This document shows positions 35,290-43,319 of a stretch of DNA of 64,000 nucleotides, in pieces. Made by a program: the position numbers and the translations under genes. The stretch spans positions 62,001 to 126,000 of the forward strand of contig NZ_JACBFQ010000005.1 of the NCBI RefSeq assembly GCF_021401125.1, read 5' to 3'. How positions within the stretch are numbered: the first letter of the stretch is position 1; each line of letters opens with the position of its first letter. This stretch comes from Xanthobacter sp. NM-59 (GTDB lineage: Bacteria; Pseudomonadota; Alphaproteobacteria; Rhizobiales; Xanthobacteraceae). Under the pieces are notes generated by a model. It saw only the letters and a program-made list of their open reading frames with translations. It ran no database searches and was not told the DNA's origin.

Positions 35290-36654
35290 ATGGCCCAGTC
35301 CCTGACCGTGCTCGACGAGCCAAAGCGCGGGAAATCCTCGCCCCCACCCGGCGCCGACGGCGCCCTGCACCACGCGCTGCACGCCCCCACCATCCTCGGC
35401 GTGCTGTTGATTTTCTTCTTTCTCGGCGGCTTCCTGCTGTGGGGTCTCACGGCCCCCCTCGCCGGCGGCGCTGTGGCATCGGGCGTCATCAGCCCCGACG
35501 GCAGCCGCCGCACCATCCAGCACCTGGAAGGCGGCATCATCTCCGAGCTGAAGGTGCGCGACGGCGACCGCGTGGAGGCCGGACAGCCCCTGGTCGTTCT
35601 GGAGCGGGTGCAGGCGGAATCCACCATGAATGCCCAGCTCGGGCAATACTATACCCTGCTTGCCACCCAGGCGCGGCTGCGCGCCGAGCTCGCGGACCTG
35701 CCGGACATTCAGTTCCCGCCCGAGCTCGTGGGGCCGAGAGCCAGCAAGGAGCTGGTATCGGTGGTTCGCGGTCAGCGCGTGGTATTCGAGACCCGGCGCG
35801 TGTCGCTGCAACGCCGGCGCGAGATCCTGCAACAGCGGATCGAGCAATCCCTGCAGCAGATCAAGGCCCTGGAAGCCCAGGCGGCGGCCGCGCAGGTGCA
35901 GTTGCAACTGATCGCCGAGGAGCTGGAGGGCAAGCGCGTGCTGCTGGCCAAGGCCCTTATTCGCAAGCCCGAAATGCTGGCCCTGGAACGCACGCGCGCC
36001 GATATTGAAGGCCGCAGGGGCGAATATCTCGGCATGATTGCCCGCGCCAAGCAGGAGATCGGGGAGACGCAGGTCCAACTCCTTTCCCTAGAGGCCGAGC
36101 GCAGCGACGACATCTCCGAACAGATGGACAAGGTGCGCGTGGAGCTCGCCAGCCTGACGCAGCAGCTTCAGGCGAGCCGGGACGTGCTGGCCCGCACCGT
36201 GGTGACGGCGCCCATCAGCGGCACCATCGTGAACCTCCACTTCAAGACCTTGAGCGGCGTGATCCGTCCGGGCGAAGCCATCCTTGACATCGTGCCCGAC
36301 GACGAACCGCTTCTCATCGAGGCCCGGGTTTCGCCAGTGGACATCGATGTGGTGCACCAGGGCCTTCCCGCGCAGATCCACCTCACCGCCTTTTCCAAAC
36401 GCGCCCTGCCACGCATCGACGGCACCGTTACGTCCGTGTCGGCGGACCGGCTCGTCGACCAAGGCACCGGCCAGGCCTACTTTCTGGCACGCGTTCAGGT
36501 TGATCGAGGAGAGCTAACACGACTTAAGAATGTAATAGAACTCCTCCCCGGCATGCCGGCAGAGGTACTAATTGTCACCCAAGAACGGACATTCGTTGAT
36601 TACCTCCTCGAGCCAATCCGAGATTCCATGAGAAGAAGCTTCAGGGAGGTATGA
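35290..36654 (+). CDS. HlyD/PrtE-family membrane fusion protein
   Basis: A 454-residue periplasmic adaptor: one N-terminal transmembrane helix (ILGVLLIFFFLGGFLLWGLT), a lipoyl/barrel-sandwich half (GVISPDGSRRTIQHLEGGII), a long coiled-coil hairpin (about residues 110-300, rich in Gln/Glu/Arg), the second barrel half (VVTAPISGTIVNLHFKTLSG) and the type I HlyD C-terminal domain. It links the ABC exporter to an outer membrane TolC protein, which is not encoded in this window. The ATG at 35290 has AGGGAG upstream; the frame is open earlier but reads as unrelated. It is the last gene of the operon. Confidence 0.93.
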   Translation: MAQSLTVLDEPKRGKSSPPPGADGALHHALHAPTILGVLLIFFFLGGFLLWGLTAPLAGGAVASGVISPDGSRRTIQHLEGGIISELKVRDGDRVEAGQPLVVLERVQAESTMNAQLGQYYTLLATQARLRAELADLPDIQFPPELVGPRASKELVSVVRGQRVVFETRRVSLQRRREILQQRIEQSLQQIKALEAQAAAAQVQLQLIAEELEGKRVLLAKALIRKPEMLALERTRADIEGRRGEYLGMIARAKQEIGETQVQLLSLEAERSDDISEQMDKVRVELASLTQQLQASRDVLARTVVTAPISGTIVNLHFKTLSGVIRPGEAILDIVPDDEPLLIEARVSPVDIDVVHQGLPAQIHLTAFSKRALPRIDGTVTSVSADRLVDQGTGQAYFLARVQVDRGELTRLKNVIELLPGMPAEVLIVTQERTFVDYLLEPIRDSMRRSFREV

Positions 36655-36667
36655 ATATAGCTCCAAC

Positions 36668-36741
36668 ACAACCCGAATTCAGAAAATATATATATAAATA
36701 AGGAATACTTCCATTTAGCGATTTTGATAAATTCGGGTTGT
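36668..36741. repeat. 12-bp perfect inverted repeat around a 50-bp AT-rich core
   Basis: ACAACCCGAATT at 36668-36679 is exactly complementary to 36730-36741. The enclosed 50 bp is almost all A/T (including a TATATATATA stretch). It begins 14 bp after the stop codon of the HlyD-type gene and 349 bp before the LuxR-type gene. It could be a long-loop terminator, a regulator-binding pair or a small invertible segment. Confidence 0.6.
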
Positions 36742-37089
36742 ATTCCGTCACAAAGTGCGTCACATATGGCGTATCTGCCGAAGCGTAATTCATTAGATGC
36801 CAGAGGTATGAGGCGTACTTGGGTAACGATACCTCCTTTGATTGGCATCGAGCGGCATTTATTTACTTCCTACGACTGCACTGAGTCTTAATAGTATTGA
36901 CGTCACGCGGGAGTAGCTGAAGGTTATATTTTAATATTGGGGAGATGCGTAACCTCCTCTCCAAATCCTGAGGCGATCTCATGCGCCCCGCGCGGCGTCT
37001 TTCGAACGAAGACAGGGTGGGCAGGTGAGAGGAGCGGGGTCACACCCGCCCACCTTTCACCACTCGCGAGCAATAAGACGGAGGGCGTC

Positions 37090-37845
37090 ATGCACACGGG
37101 TATCGAAAAGTCCCAGGGGCGGTTGAGTTTGATGCTGATTGATGATCTGCCGCTTCGGCGTGCCAGCATCAGGCGGCTTCTGGAAGACTGGGCTGGCGAA
37201 GATGAACTTCAACTGGACACACTCGAGCCCGAGAACATCAAGTCCGAGATCGAGGAAACGGACGCACAACTCATCGTCTTCAATATCGGCGGGGCGTCCC
37301 TTTCAAGCCCTGGCCTGCGCGCGCGGGTGGAAGCGCTGCGCCAGGACTTGCCGCGGGTGCCCCTTGTGATCATCTGCGACAATGACGAAGTGAGCGAGGT
37401 GGTGGAGGTGCTCAAGGCGGGCGCGAGCGGCTTCATCTGCTCCCGCATCGCTCCGGCGGTGGTGTTTCAGGCCCTGCGTTTCATCATGGGCGGAGGCGTC
37501 TACTTTCCCGCCAATGCGTTGTTGCGCGCCAATGAAGCGGACCGGAGCGACGACTGGTCCCGATCCCGCGGGGGCAAGGACGCCAGTTACTGCTCCAACC
37601 TCACCGCGCGGCAGAACTCGGTGCTGCGCCTGCTTCAAAAGGGGTACTCCAACAAGCACATCGCGCGGGAGCTCGCCATGTGCGAGTCCACCGTGAAGGT
37701 GCATGTCCGCCAGATCATGCGAAAGCTGGGCGCCTCTAACCGCACCCAGGCCGCGCTCTGCGGCATCGAGCAGGGAACGGCGAGCGAGGCCGCCCCGCGC
37801 ACAAGCCTTGCAGCCGAAACCGTCTCTTCCCCGCTGCTGCTCTAG
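37090..37845 (+). CDS. LuxR-type regulator with a receiver-like domain lacking the phospho-acceptor Asp
   Basis: A 251-residue protein in NarL/FixJ layout. Residues 10-125 look like a receiver (LMLIDDLPLRRASIRRLLED, PLVIICDNDE, KAGASGFICSRIA), but the strand that should carry the phosphorylated Asp reads LIVFNIGGASL, with no Asp. Residues 170-230 are a GerE/LuxR helix-turn-helix (LTARQNSVLRLLQKGYSNKH, IARELAMCESTVKVHVRQIM). GGAGGG precedes ATG 37090. It lies just downstream of the secretion operon and probably controls it through a signal other than phosphotransfer. A paralogue without HTH follows at 38108. Confidence 0.87.
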   Translation: MHTGIEKSQGRLSLMLIDDLPLRRASIRRLLEDWAGEDELQLDTLEPENIKSEIEETDAQLIVFNIGGASLSSPGLRARVEALRQDLPRVPLVIICDNDEVSEVVEVLKAGASGFICSRIAPAVVFQALRFIMGGGVYFPANALLRANEADRSDDWSRSRGGKDASYCSNLTARQNSVLRLLQKGYSNKHIARELAMCESTVKVHVRQIMRKLGASNRTQAALCGIEQGTASEAAPRTSLAAETVSSPLLL

Positions 37846-38107
37846 GCCCGCGACCTCGATGCGGCTCGTCCCGTGTGCGGCGGCGCGCGGGGCAGCCGTG
37901 ACGGGATGGCGCGCCAAGATCAGAGGCCGAGAAGCCCGAAGGGAGAACATCGCAGCAATACTCTATAATTGGCCGAAAATGGGGACCAACTACACCGATA
38001 AGGTGAGTCATTCATCAGGACAAATTGTTGAATTTATTCGATTTCACTATGATTTGAATAACTCTCTTCGGCCTTGAGAGTGCGATCCGATAGACCGTCT
38101 GTCCGGC

Positions 38108-38803
38108 GTGATGTTCGAGGCCGTTGCGAGGAGGATCCAATGCTCAGGTGCCGCCTTGTCCATTCTCGTCTCAGCGGAGCCCAGGTCGGTCCTCGTGGCA
38201 GATATCCTCTGCCTCAGGCGGGAGGGCACCCAGCGCCTTTTACACGAATGGGCCGAAGCCCATGGCGTGGCCCTTCGCCCCTTCGATCCATCGGAGCTGG
38301 CGAACCCGGAATTCACCCCTGAGCCCAGCCAGGCCTGGGCCTTGTGCATCCTCAATCTCGGCGGTCAGTCGATCAATGATCGCACCGTGTCGGGGTGGAT
38401 CGGGGGCCTGCTCTCCCACTACGCCGGCGCGCCGCTCGTGATCATCTCCGACCGCAGCGAAGACGAGGAAGCCGTCAGCGCGCTGCGCATGGGCGCCCAG
38501 GGCTTCATTCACACCGGCATCGCTCCAGAGATCGCCATGAACGCCCTGTCGTTCATCATGGGCGGCGGCACGTTTTTCCCACCCGGCGCGCTGATCGCCC
38601 GCACCCCACGCCCGGGCCTCTCGGGCCGCCTGTTCGGCCGCCGACGCGGCCGCGGGAAAGGCTCCACAGAGAGCCGCGGCCTGCCCGGCCTGCACTGCGT
38701 GGGCTGGCACGCCGGAAAGCTCCGCTGGCCCGGCGCCGAAATGCGCCTTCGTGCCCTCCAGCGCTTCATGCAGAAGCCACGGCGCCTGTCCCTCCTGCGC
38801 TGA
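38108..38803 (+). CDS. Stand-alone receiver-like protein, paralogue of the upstream LuxR-type regulator
   Basis: A 231-residue protein. Residues about 20-155 align with the receiver-like part of the 37090 gene: CILNLGGQSI matches the Asp-less FNIGG strand, PLVIISDRSEDEEAVSALRM, GAQGFIHTGIAPEIAMNALS and FIMGGGTFFPPGALI match blocks there. After that it becomes Arg/Gly/Pro-rich with no helix-turn-helix. Either the DNA-binding domain was lost or this is an antagonist or partner that pairs with the full-length regulator. The first codon is GTG, directly followed by ATG at 38111; no strong ribosome binding site is seen. Confidence 0.65.
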   Translation: MMFEAVARRIQCSGAALSILVSAEPRSVLVADILCLRREGTQRLLHEWAEAHGVALRPFDPSELANPEFTPEPSQAWALCILNLGGQSINDRTVSGWIGGLLSHYAGAPLVIISDRSEDEEAVSALRMGAQGFIHTGIAPEIAMNALSFIMGGGTFFPPGALIARTPRPGLSGRLFGRRRGRGKGSTESRGLPGLHCVGWHAGKLRWPGAEMRLRALQRFMQKPRRLSLLR

Positions 38804-39376
38804 TGCGCACCGCCGCGCCCCGCTCGCAGCAACGGGGCGAACGCCATGGACAGCCCAAAGGTGAGCCCGGTGCCCCTGCCCTCCCTCCCCGCTCATGTTC
38901 GCGCTCCCGCGATGCCGTACCTCATTGACGACAACGGAACACCCAGCCCGAGGAGAGCGTGCGGCCACGACGGCGCCTGCCCAAGGGCCTCGCGGGGCGC
39001 ACACATCACTTCGGCCCAAGGGGGGTAAGTCCGCCTCGCCTGTGCCGCCATGGGCGCGGCTGGCACGCCCACGGATCCCTCGCATTGCATTCGCGGCACG
39101 AAGGACTGGCGGCCCGGAGGCAGGAGTTTGGAAGGGAGGGTTGGAGGGGGGCTGGCTGGAACAGGGCCGCCCGACGAACGGGGCGGCATGCGCCAAGGCG
39201 TGAGGCTGAAGAAGCAGACCGAAGCCGATCTGTGGCGCGTCCGGCGCCTACCGCCGCCACGCTTCTGCGGCGCGGGCGAAGGAGGCCCTTTGCGGAACCC
39301 TGGGAAGCGGTGAGGCGCCACCATCAAGCGGCAGCGCCTCACCCCCCCGACGCCCGAGTCTTCCGCCCGGCGTCAA
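38804..39376. other. Intergenic stretch, no gene seen
   Basis: About 570 bp of high-GC sequence with short overlapping frames on both strands. They are Arg/Gly/Pro-rich and have no domain or ribosome binding site. It separates convergent genes (the receiver-like gene and the DPGT-repeat gene). Confidence 0.4.
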
Positions 39377-41041
39377 TTACCAAAAGTGGAACGGGTTGAA
39401 GTCCACATGTCCGCCCTGCGGGGTCCAGCCGAAGGGCCCCTCCACTTGGTCCGCGGGAACTCCATGCGCGACCGCGGCGGAGCCACAGAAAACGCCCAGG
39501 AACGTTGCCACAAGCGCCCCGCACGCAGCCCAACAACTCGGAAAGCCACCTCCCGTTTCGGGATCAGGATCGGTGCCAGGGTCAGTCCCGGGATCGGTCC
39601 CGGGATCGGTCCCGGGATCGGTCCCAGGGTCGGTCCCGGGATCGGTCCCAGGATCGGTCCCAGGATCGGTCCCGGGATCCGTGCCAGGATCCGTGCCGGG
39701 ATCGGTCCCGGGATCCGTGCCAGGATCCGTGCCGGGATCGGTCCCGGGATCAGTGCCAGGATCCGTCCCGGGATCCGTGCCGGGGTCGGTCCCAGGATCC
39801 GTTCCGGGATCAGTCCCAGGATCCGTGCCGGGGTCGGTCCCAGGATCGGTCCCGGGATCCGTCCCAGGATCAGTCCCAGGATCCGTGCCGGGGTCGGTCC
39901 CGGGATCCGTCCCAGGATCCGTCCCAGGATCCGTCCCGGGATCCGTCCCAGGATCCGTCCCGGGATCCGTCCCAGGATCCGTGCCGGGATCGGTCCCAGG
40001 ATCCGTGCCGGGATCAGTCCCAGGATCAGTCCCAGGGTCAGTCCCGGGATCCGTGCCGGGGTCGGTCCCAGGATCAGTCCCAGGATCAGTCCCAGGGTCA
40101 GTCCCGGGATCCGTGCCGGGGTCGGTCCCAGGATCAGTCCCAGGATCAGTCCCAGGATCCGTGCCAGGATCCGTGCCGGGGTCGGTCCCAGGGTCAGTCC
40201 CGGGATCCGTGCCGGGGTCGGTCCCAGGATCAGTCCCAGGATCAGTCCCAGGATCGGTCCCAGGATCAGTGCCGGGATCCGTGCCGGGGTCTCCCCCGCA
40301 GCCGCAATCGTCCTGATAATCCACTGCGGCCGTCAGGGTGGCCGAGGAGCTGGAGAGCAGGTCTTCCACGGTCAGCACCGAGACATCGGCCGTCACGGCC
40401 CCATCATCGCCCTCGGCGACGTTTTCAATGTTGTAGAGCGCAAGGTTGCCCGAGATGAGTGATGGCAACTGGCAGAATTCGGAATCGAAATCCAGTTCGA
40501 GTGTCACCGGACCATTGGCCGGCGTGTAGCCCGCGATATCGATGGCCAGGAACAAGACGTCAGTGGTCGAAGCCGTCCAAACGGTGCCATCGGCCAACCC
40601 GCCTCCGTATTGCGAACGGTCAATGATCACGATGAGATCGGCGCCGTAGAAATCGACGGCACAATCCGTCTGCGCCAGCACGGCATCACCTTCGCACCCC
40701 GTCGCCAAAGCTTCCAATGACGCGTAGCCCACGGCCACAGCACCCCAGGAATAGCTCTGCAACTGAACCAACAGGTCAAGGGATGTAAAAGTATCCGTCC
40801 CCACCGCATCGGCTGTAGCGGAAACACCAACCACCATGCCGGTGTCGTTAGGATTCTGTATGAATGAGAGGCTTTCCAGGAGGCGTTCAATCGAAGAAAT
40901 ACTTATGACGTCGCCAAATTCGCTTCCGAGAGCAAGATCCAGACCGAACGGTGAATCAAGCGCGTCATCGTACTCCGCGTGCGTTACAGGGTCCTGTTCC
41001 ATCATGACACCCATTTGCATGAGACGTCGTGGGATATTCAT
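39377..41041 (-). CDS. DPGT-repeat protein of the secretion locus (module protein B)
   Basis: A 554-residue acidic protein in three parts. Residues 1-250 are a folded-looking region without a Sec signal (FGLDLALGSEFGDVISISSI, SWGAVAVGYASLEALATGCE, TVWTASTTDVLFLAIDIAGY) ending in the module GNLALYNIENVAEGDDG...VLTVEDLLS...LTAAV and a DDCGCG motif. Next come exactly 60 Asp-Pro-Gly-Thr tetrapeptides. The tail of about 60 residues has a hydrophobic Cys/Ala segment (CWAACGALVATFLGVFCGSA) and an aromatic end (HVDFNPFHFW). It is homologous to the protein at 28241-28966. I infer an exported stalk-like surface protein. Confidence 0.75.
   Translation of the reverse strand: MNIPRRLMQMGVMMEQDPVTHAEYDDALDSPFGLDLALGSEFGDVISISSIERLLESLSFIQNPNDTGMVVGVSATADAVGTDTFTSLDLLVQLQSYSWGAVAVGYASLEALATGCEGDAVLAQTDCAVDFYGADLIVIIDRSQYGGGLADGTVWTASTTDVLFLAIDIAGYTPANGPVTLELDFDSEFCQLPSLISGNLALYNIENVAEGDDGAVTADVSVLTVEDLLSSSSATLTAAVDYQDDCGCGGDPGTDPGTDPGTDPGTDPGTDPGTDPGTDPGTDPGTDPGTDPGTDPGTDPGTDPGTDPGTDPGTDPGTDPGTDPGTDPGTDPGTDPGTDPGTDPGTDPGTDPGTDPGTDPGTDPGTDPGTDPGTDPGTDPGTDPGTDPGTDPGTDPGTDPGTDPGTDPGTDPGTDPGTDPGTDPGTDPGTDPGTDPGTDPGTDPGTDPGTDPGTDPGTDPGTDPGTDPGTDPGTDPGTDPGTDPGTDPGTDPDPETGGGFPSCWAACGALVATFLGVFCGSAAVAHGVPADQVEGPFGWTPQGGHVDFNPFHFW
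39572..40291 (-). repeat. 60 tandem 12-bp units encoding Asp-Pro-Gly-Thr
   Basis: 720 bp of a 12-bp unit (coding strand GAYCCNGGNACN-type). Third positions vary between GAT/GAC, CCC/CCT/CCG and ACC/ACT/ACG/ACA, and higher-order blocks repeat. All 60 units keep the amino acid sequence, so selection acts on the protein. Unit number is likely to vary between strains by slippage or recombination. Confidence 0.95.
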
Positions 41042-41202
41042 AGCGCTGCCGCCCGCCGCGCTGAACGCAGCAAAGGGTGCTTGTGCCGATGGCAGGGACC
41101 TAATGCTTCTGCAGGTGCATCGAATGGGGCGGGGCGTATGGGCCCACCGCCGAACGCGTCGCCGCCGGAAGGCGGACGCCAGCAGAAAGACAACGACCTC
41201 TT

Positions 41203-41232
41203 CTTCGTCTTGACTTTCAGATCAAGACGAAG
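41203..41232. repeat. 11-bp inverted repeat upstream of the DPGT-repeat gene
   Basis: CTTCGTCTTGA and its exact complement with loop CTTTCAGA. It lies about 160 bp before the start of the DPGT-repeat gene and just after the 41312-42103 gene. There is no T-tract on either side, so it may be an operator or a second hairpin of a compound terminator. Confidence 0.45.
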
Positions 41233-41273
41233 CGAGGAGCATAAGTTGAATTCAGGTGCGCGTGGGTTTGACG

Positions 41274-41302
41274 AAAGGCCCCGAAACCCGCTCCGGGCCT
41301 TT
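41274..41302 (-). terminator. Likely terminator of the receiver-MarR gene
   Basis: On the minus strand AAAGGCCC and GGGCCTTT form an 8-bp stem with a GC-rich loop, and the exit runs CCTTTCGT. It starts 10 nt after the stop of the gene at 41312. Confidence 0.5.
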
Positions 41303-41311
41303 GGTCTTCCA

Positions 41312-42103
41312 TCAGTCGAGTTCGAGTCCCAGCCGCTTGGACTGGCGCAACACGAACGCCTCCATGCGCTCCCGCCCCAGGGGCGTCAGCCGCACCATGA
41401 TGCGCCGGCGGTCATGAGGATCCGGATGCTTGGAGACGAACCCCGCCTCCATCAACTCGTCGATGCGGCGCAGGGCCGTCGTCGTCGGAACGCCTGAGGC
41501 CAGGCACAGGCTCGTCACCGAGATTTCCCGTCGGTGTGCCTCGGACATCATCAGGTCCAGCATCATTTCCCAAGCCGGATCGCCGAAGAGGTTGGGCTCG
41601 AAGATCGCGGCGCGATCGGCCTGCGCGGCCAGCATCACACGCAGATATTCAGCCCAGTCGACGCCCCCCGGCGTGGCCGGAGCCGGAGGGCGCGGCCGCG
41701 CCGTCTCGCCGCCCACCAGCGCCAACGCCCGCGCAATGGCGCCGGCCACCTCGTCGGCGGTCACCGGCTTCTGCAGGAAATCAACCGCGCGCAGCCGCAG
41801 CGCCCCCACCGCGCGGTCCAGCGAGGCGTGGCCCGTAACCACGATGGCCGCCAGCGGCGCCCGGCGTCGGCGTGCGGAAAGCTTCTGAAGCAGCTCGATG
41901 CCGTCGATGCGCGGCATCTCCAGATCCGTCACCACGACCTGAAGATGCGGATGCACCTCCACCAGATCCAGTGCTTCGGACGCACTTGTGGCCGTCAGGG
42001 TCGGAATGCCAAGCATTTCCAGACCTTCATGCAGCTCACTCAAATTGTCTGCGTCGTCATCCACCAGCAATATGGAAGGATTTTGTGGCGTCTGTGCATT
42101 CAT
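41312..42103 (-). CDS. Response regulator with MarR-like winged-helix output
   Basis: A 263-residue protein. Residues 10-125 are a canonical receiver (SILLVDDDADNLSELHEGLE, VVVTDLEMPRIDGIELLQKL with the phospho-acceptor Asp, AIVVTGHAS, VDFLQKPVTADEV with the Lys). After a Pro-rich linker, residues 170-255 look like a MarR winged helix (SVTSLCLASGVPTTTALRRI, DELMEAGFVSKHPDPHDRRR, MVRLTPLGRERM). Receiver-MarR fusions are uncommon among response regulators. The gene overlaps the end of the EAL gene by 47 bp, so the two are coupled. It neighbours the DPGT-repeat gene on the same strand. Confidence 0.85.
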   Translation of the reverse strand: MNAQTPQNPSILLVDDDADNLSELHEGLEMLGIPTLTATSASEALDLVEVHPHLQVVVTDLEMPRIDGIELLQKLSARRRRAPLAAIVVTGHASLDRAVGALRLRAVDFLQKPVTADEVAGAIARALALVGGETARPRPPAPATPGGVDWAEYLRVMLAAQADRAAIFEPNLFGDPAWEMMLDLMMSEAHRREISVTSLCLASGVPTTTALRRIDELMEAGFVSKHPDPHDRRRIMVRLTPLGRERMEAFVLRQSKRLGLELD

Positions 42104-43319
42104 GAGCATCCCCCCCGACGAGATTGTCTTGAACATTCAGATCTTGTCGATTCGACATCAGCCACGCCATCAAATCATCGATCGGCATCTTCCGAGCAAC
42201 GAGATAGCCCTGGATGAGGTCAACCTTATTGGCACGTACCCTGGCGAGATCCTCCATCGTCTCGACGCCTTCCGCAACCACGCTCATGCCGAGCCGGCGT
42301 CCAAGCCCCACGAGCGAAGCGAAGATTTCCCCCGCTTTGGCCGAGCTGCGCGCACGGTGGAGAAGATCCATGTCGATCTTCAGCTCCGTCACCGGCAACC
42401 GCGCCAGCTGCAGCAGCCCGCTCTGCCGCTGCCCGACATCGTCGAGGGCAAGGCCGAAGCACGCAAGCCGGAGCTGCGCCAGCGCCATCAGGCACTCGCT
42501 GGAGCTGTCATAAAGCGCATCCTCGGTCAGCTCGCAGATCACCTGCGCGGGCGCCAGGCCCGCCGCCCGCACAACCGCGGCGAGCTCCCGCGCCGCATCC
42601 GCGGCCAGCAGCACGTCCATTGGCAGATTGACGCTGACCGGCCCTTCACACCCCAGCGCCCGCCACCGCGCGCACCCCCGCGCCCCCGCGTCGAGGGTGT
42701 AATGAGACAGCCGTTTCATGAGGCCCGGCACGCTGGCCGCCGCGGCGACCACCTCCAGCACCGGAAGGTGCCCGATGCCCGGCAGGTGATCGCCCAGCAA
42801 CAGTTCCGCGCCATGGAAGGCGAGGGTTCGCGCATCCACCTTCGGCTGGAACATCACCGGCAGGTCACCGCGGGTGATCGCGCAGGAAAGGGCTTCGGCA
42901 ATATCCGCCTGGCTGGCCTCAAGCGCACGTCGTGGCGACCTTCCCGCTTGATCGGGAACCGCATTTATGAGGCGCAGCAGATCCTCCGGCGCGAACGGCT
43001 TCTTGAAGGTGCCGAGGATCGGCGTCCCCCGCAGCCGCGCCGCATCCGCCACAGCGCAGATGATATCTTCGCAACTGCCGCTGATCAGCACGATCCCGGG
43101 CTGTCGCGGAAACCGGGACAGCCGACGCAGGGCCTCAGTGCCATCAAGGCCCGGCAAGGAAAGATCAAGCAACAGCACATCACATCGCCCAAGCCTTTCC
43201 GGAGTGAGCGAGGCAACGCTGCCGATGGCCTCCACATCATGACCCGCCATGTCCAGCAACTCACCGAGATCCTCACGGAACGCCTCGTCGTCATCAAGAA
43301 TGAGGACCCGCTTCTTCAT
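42057..43319 (-). CDS. Response regulator with degenerate EAL domain
   Basis: A 420-residue protein: receiver at residues 1-120 (RVLILDDDEAFREDLGELLD, CDVLLLDLSLPGLDGTEALR) and EAL domain at about 135-400. The signature EALLR appears as AELLLG, the NxxxE strand pair is present (VSVNLPMD, ICELTEDALYD), the DDFGTG loop reads DDVGQR, and the catalytic KID (LKIDMDLL) and VAEGVET are retained. The altered loop suggests weak or no cyclic-di-GMP hydrolysis, perhaps c-di-GMP sensing. The start at MKKRVLIL is where homology begins. It is in an operon with the receiver-MarR gene. Confidence 0.87.
   Translation of the reverse strand: MKKRVLILDDDEAFREDLGELLDMAGHDVEAIGSVASLTPERLGRCDVLLLDLSLPGLDGTEALRRLSRFPRQPGIVLISGSCEDIICAVADAARLRGTPILGTFKKPFAPEDLLRLINAVPDQAGRSPRRALEASQADIAEALSCAITRGDLPVMFQPKVDARTLAFHGAELLLGDHLPGIGHLPVLEVVAAAASVPGLMKRLSHYTLDAGARGCARWRALGCEGPVSVNLPMDVLLAADAARELAAVVRAAGLAPAQVICELTEDALYDSSSECLMALAQLRLACFGLALDDVGQRQSGLLQLARLPVTELKIDMDLLHRARSSAKAGEIFASLVGLGRRLGMSVVAEGVETMEDLARVRANKVDLIQGYLVARKMPIDDLMAWLMSNRQDLNVQDNLVGGDAHECTDATKSFHIAGG

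Noticed and set aside
39572-40291. The repeat tract considered as a CRISPR array or VNTR-only locus
   Set aside because: The units are contiguous 12-mers without spacers and conserve a coding frame.
39396-40316. A plus-strand frame encoding Gly-Ser-Val-Pro repeats
   Set aside because: A 12-bp repeat is open in several frames. The minus-strand DPGT frame continues into a folded region homologous to another protein in the locus, so it is the real one.
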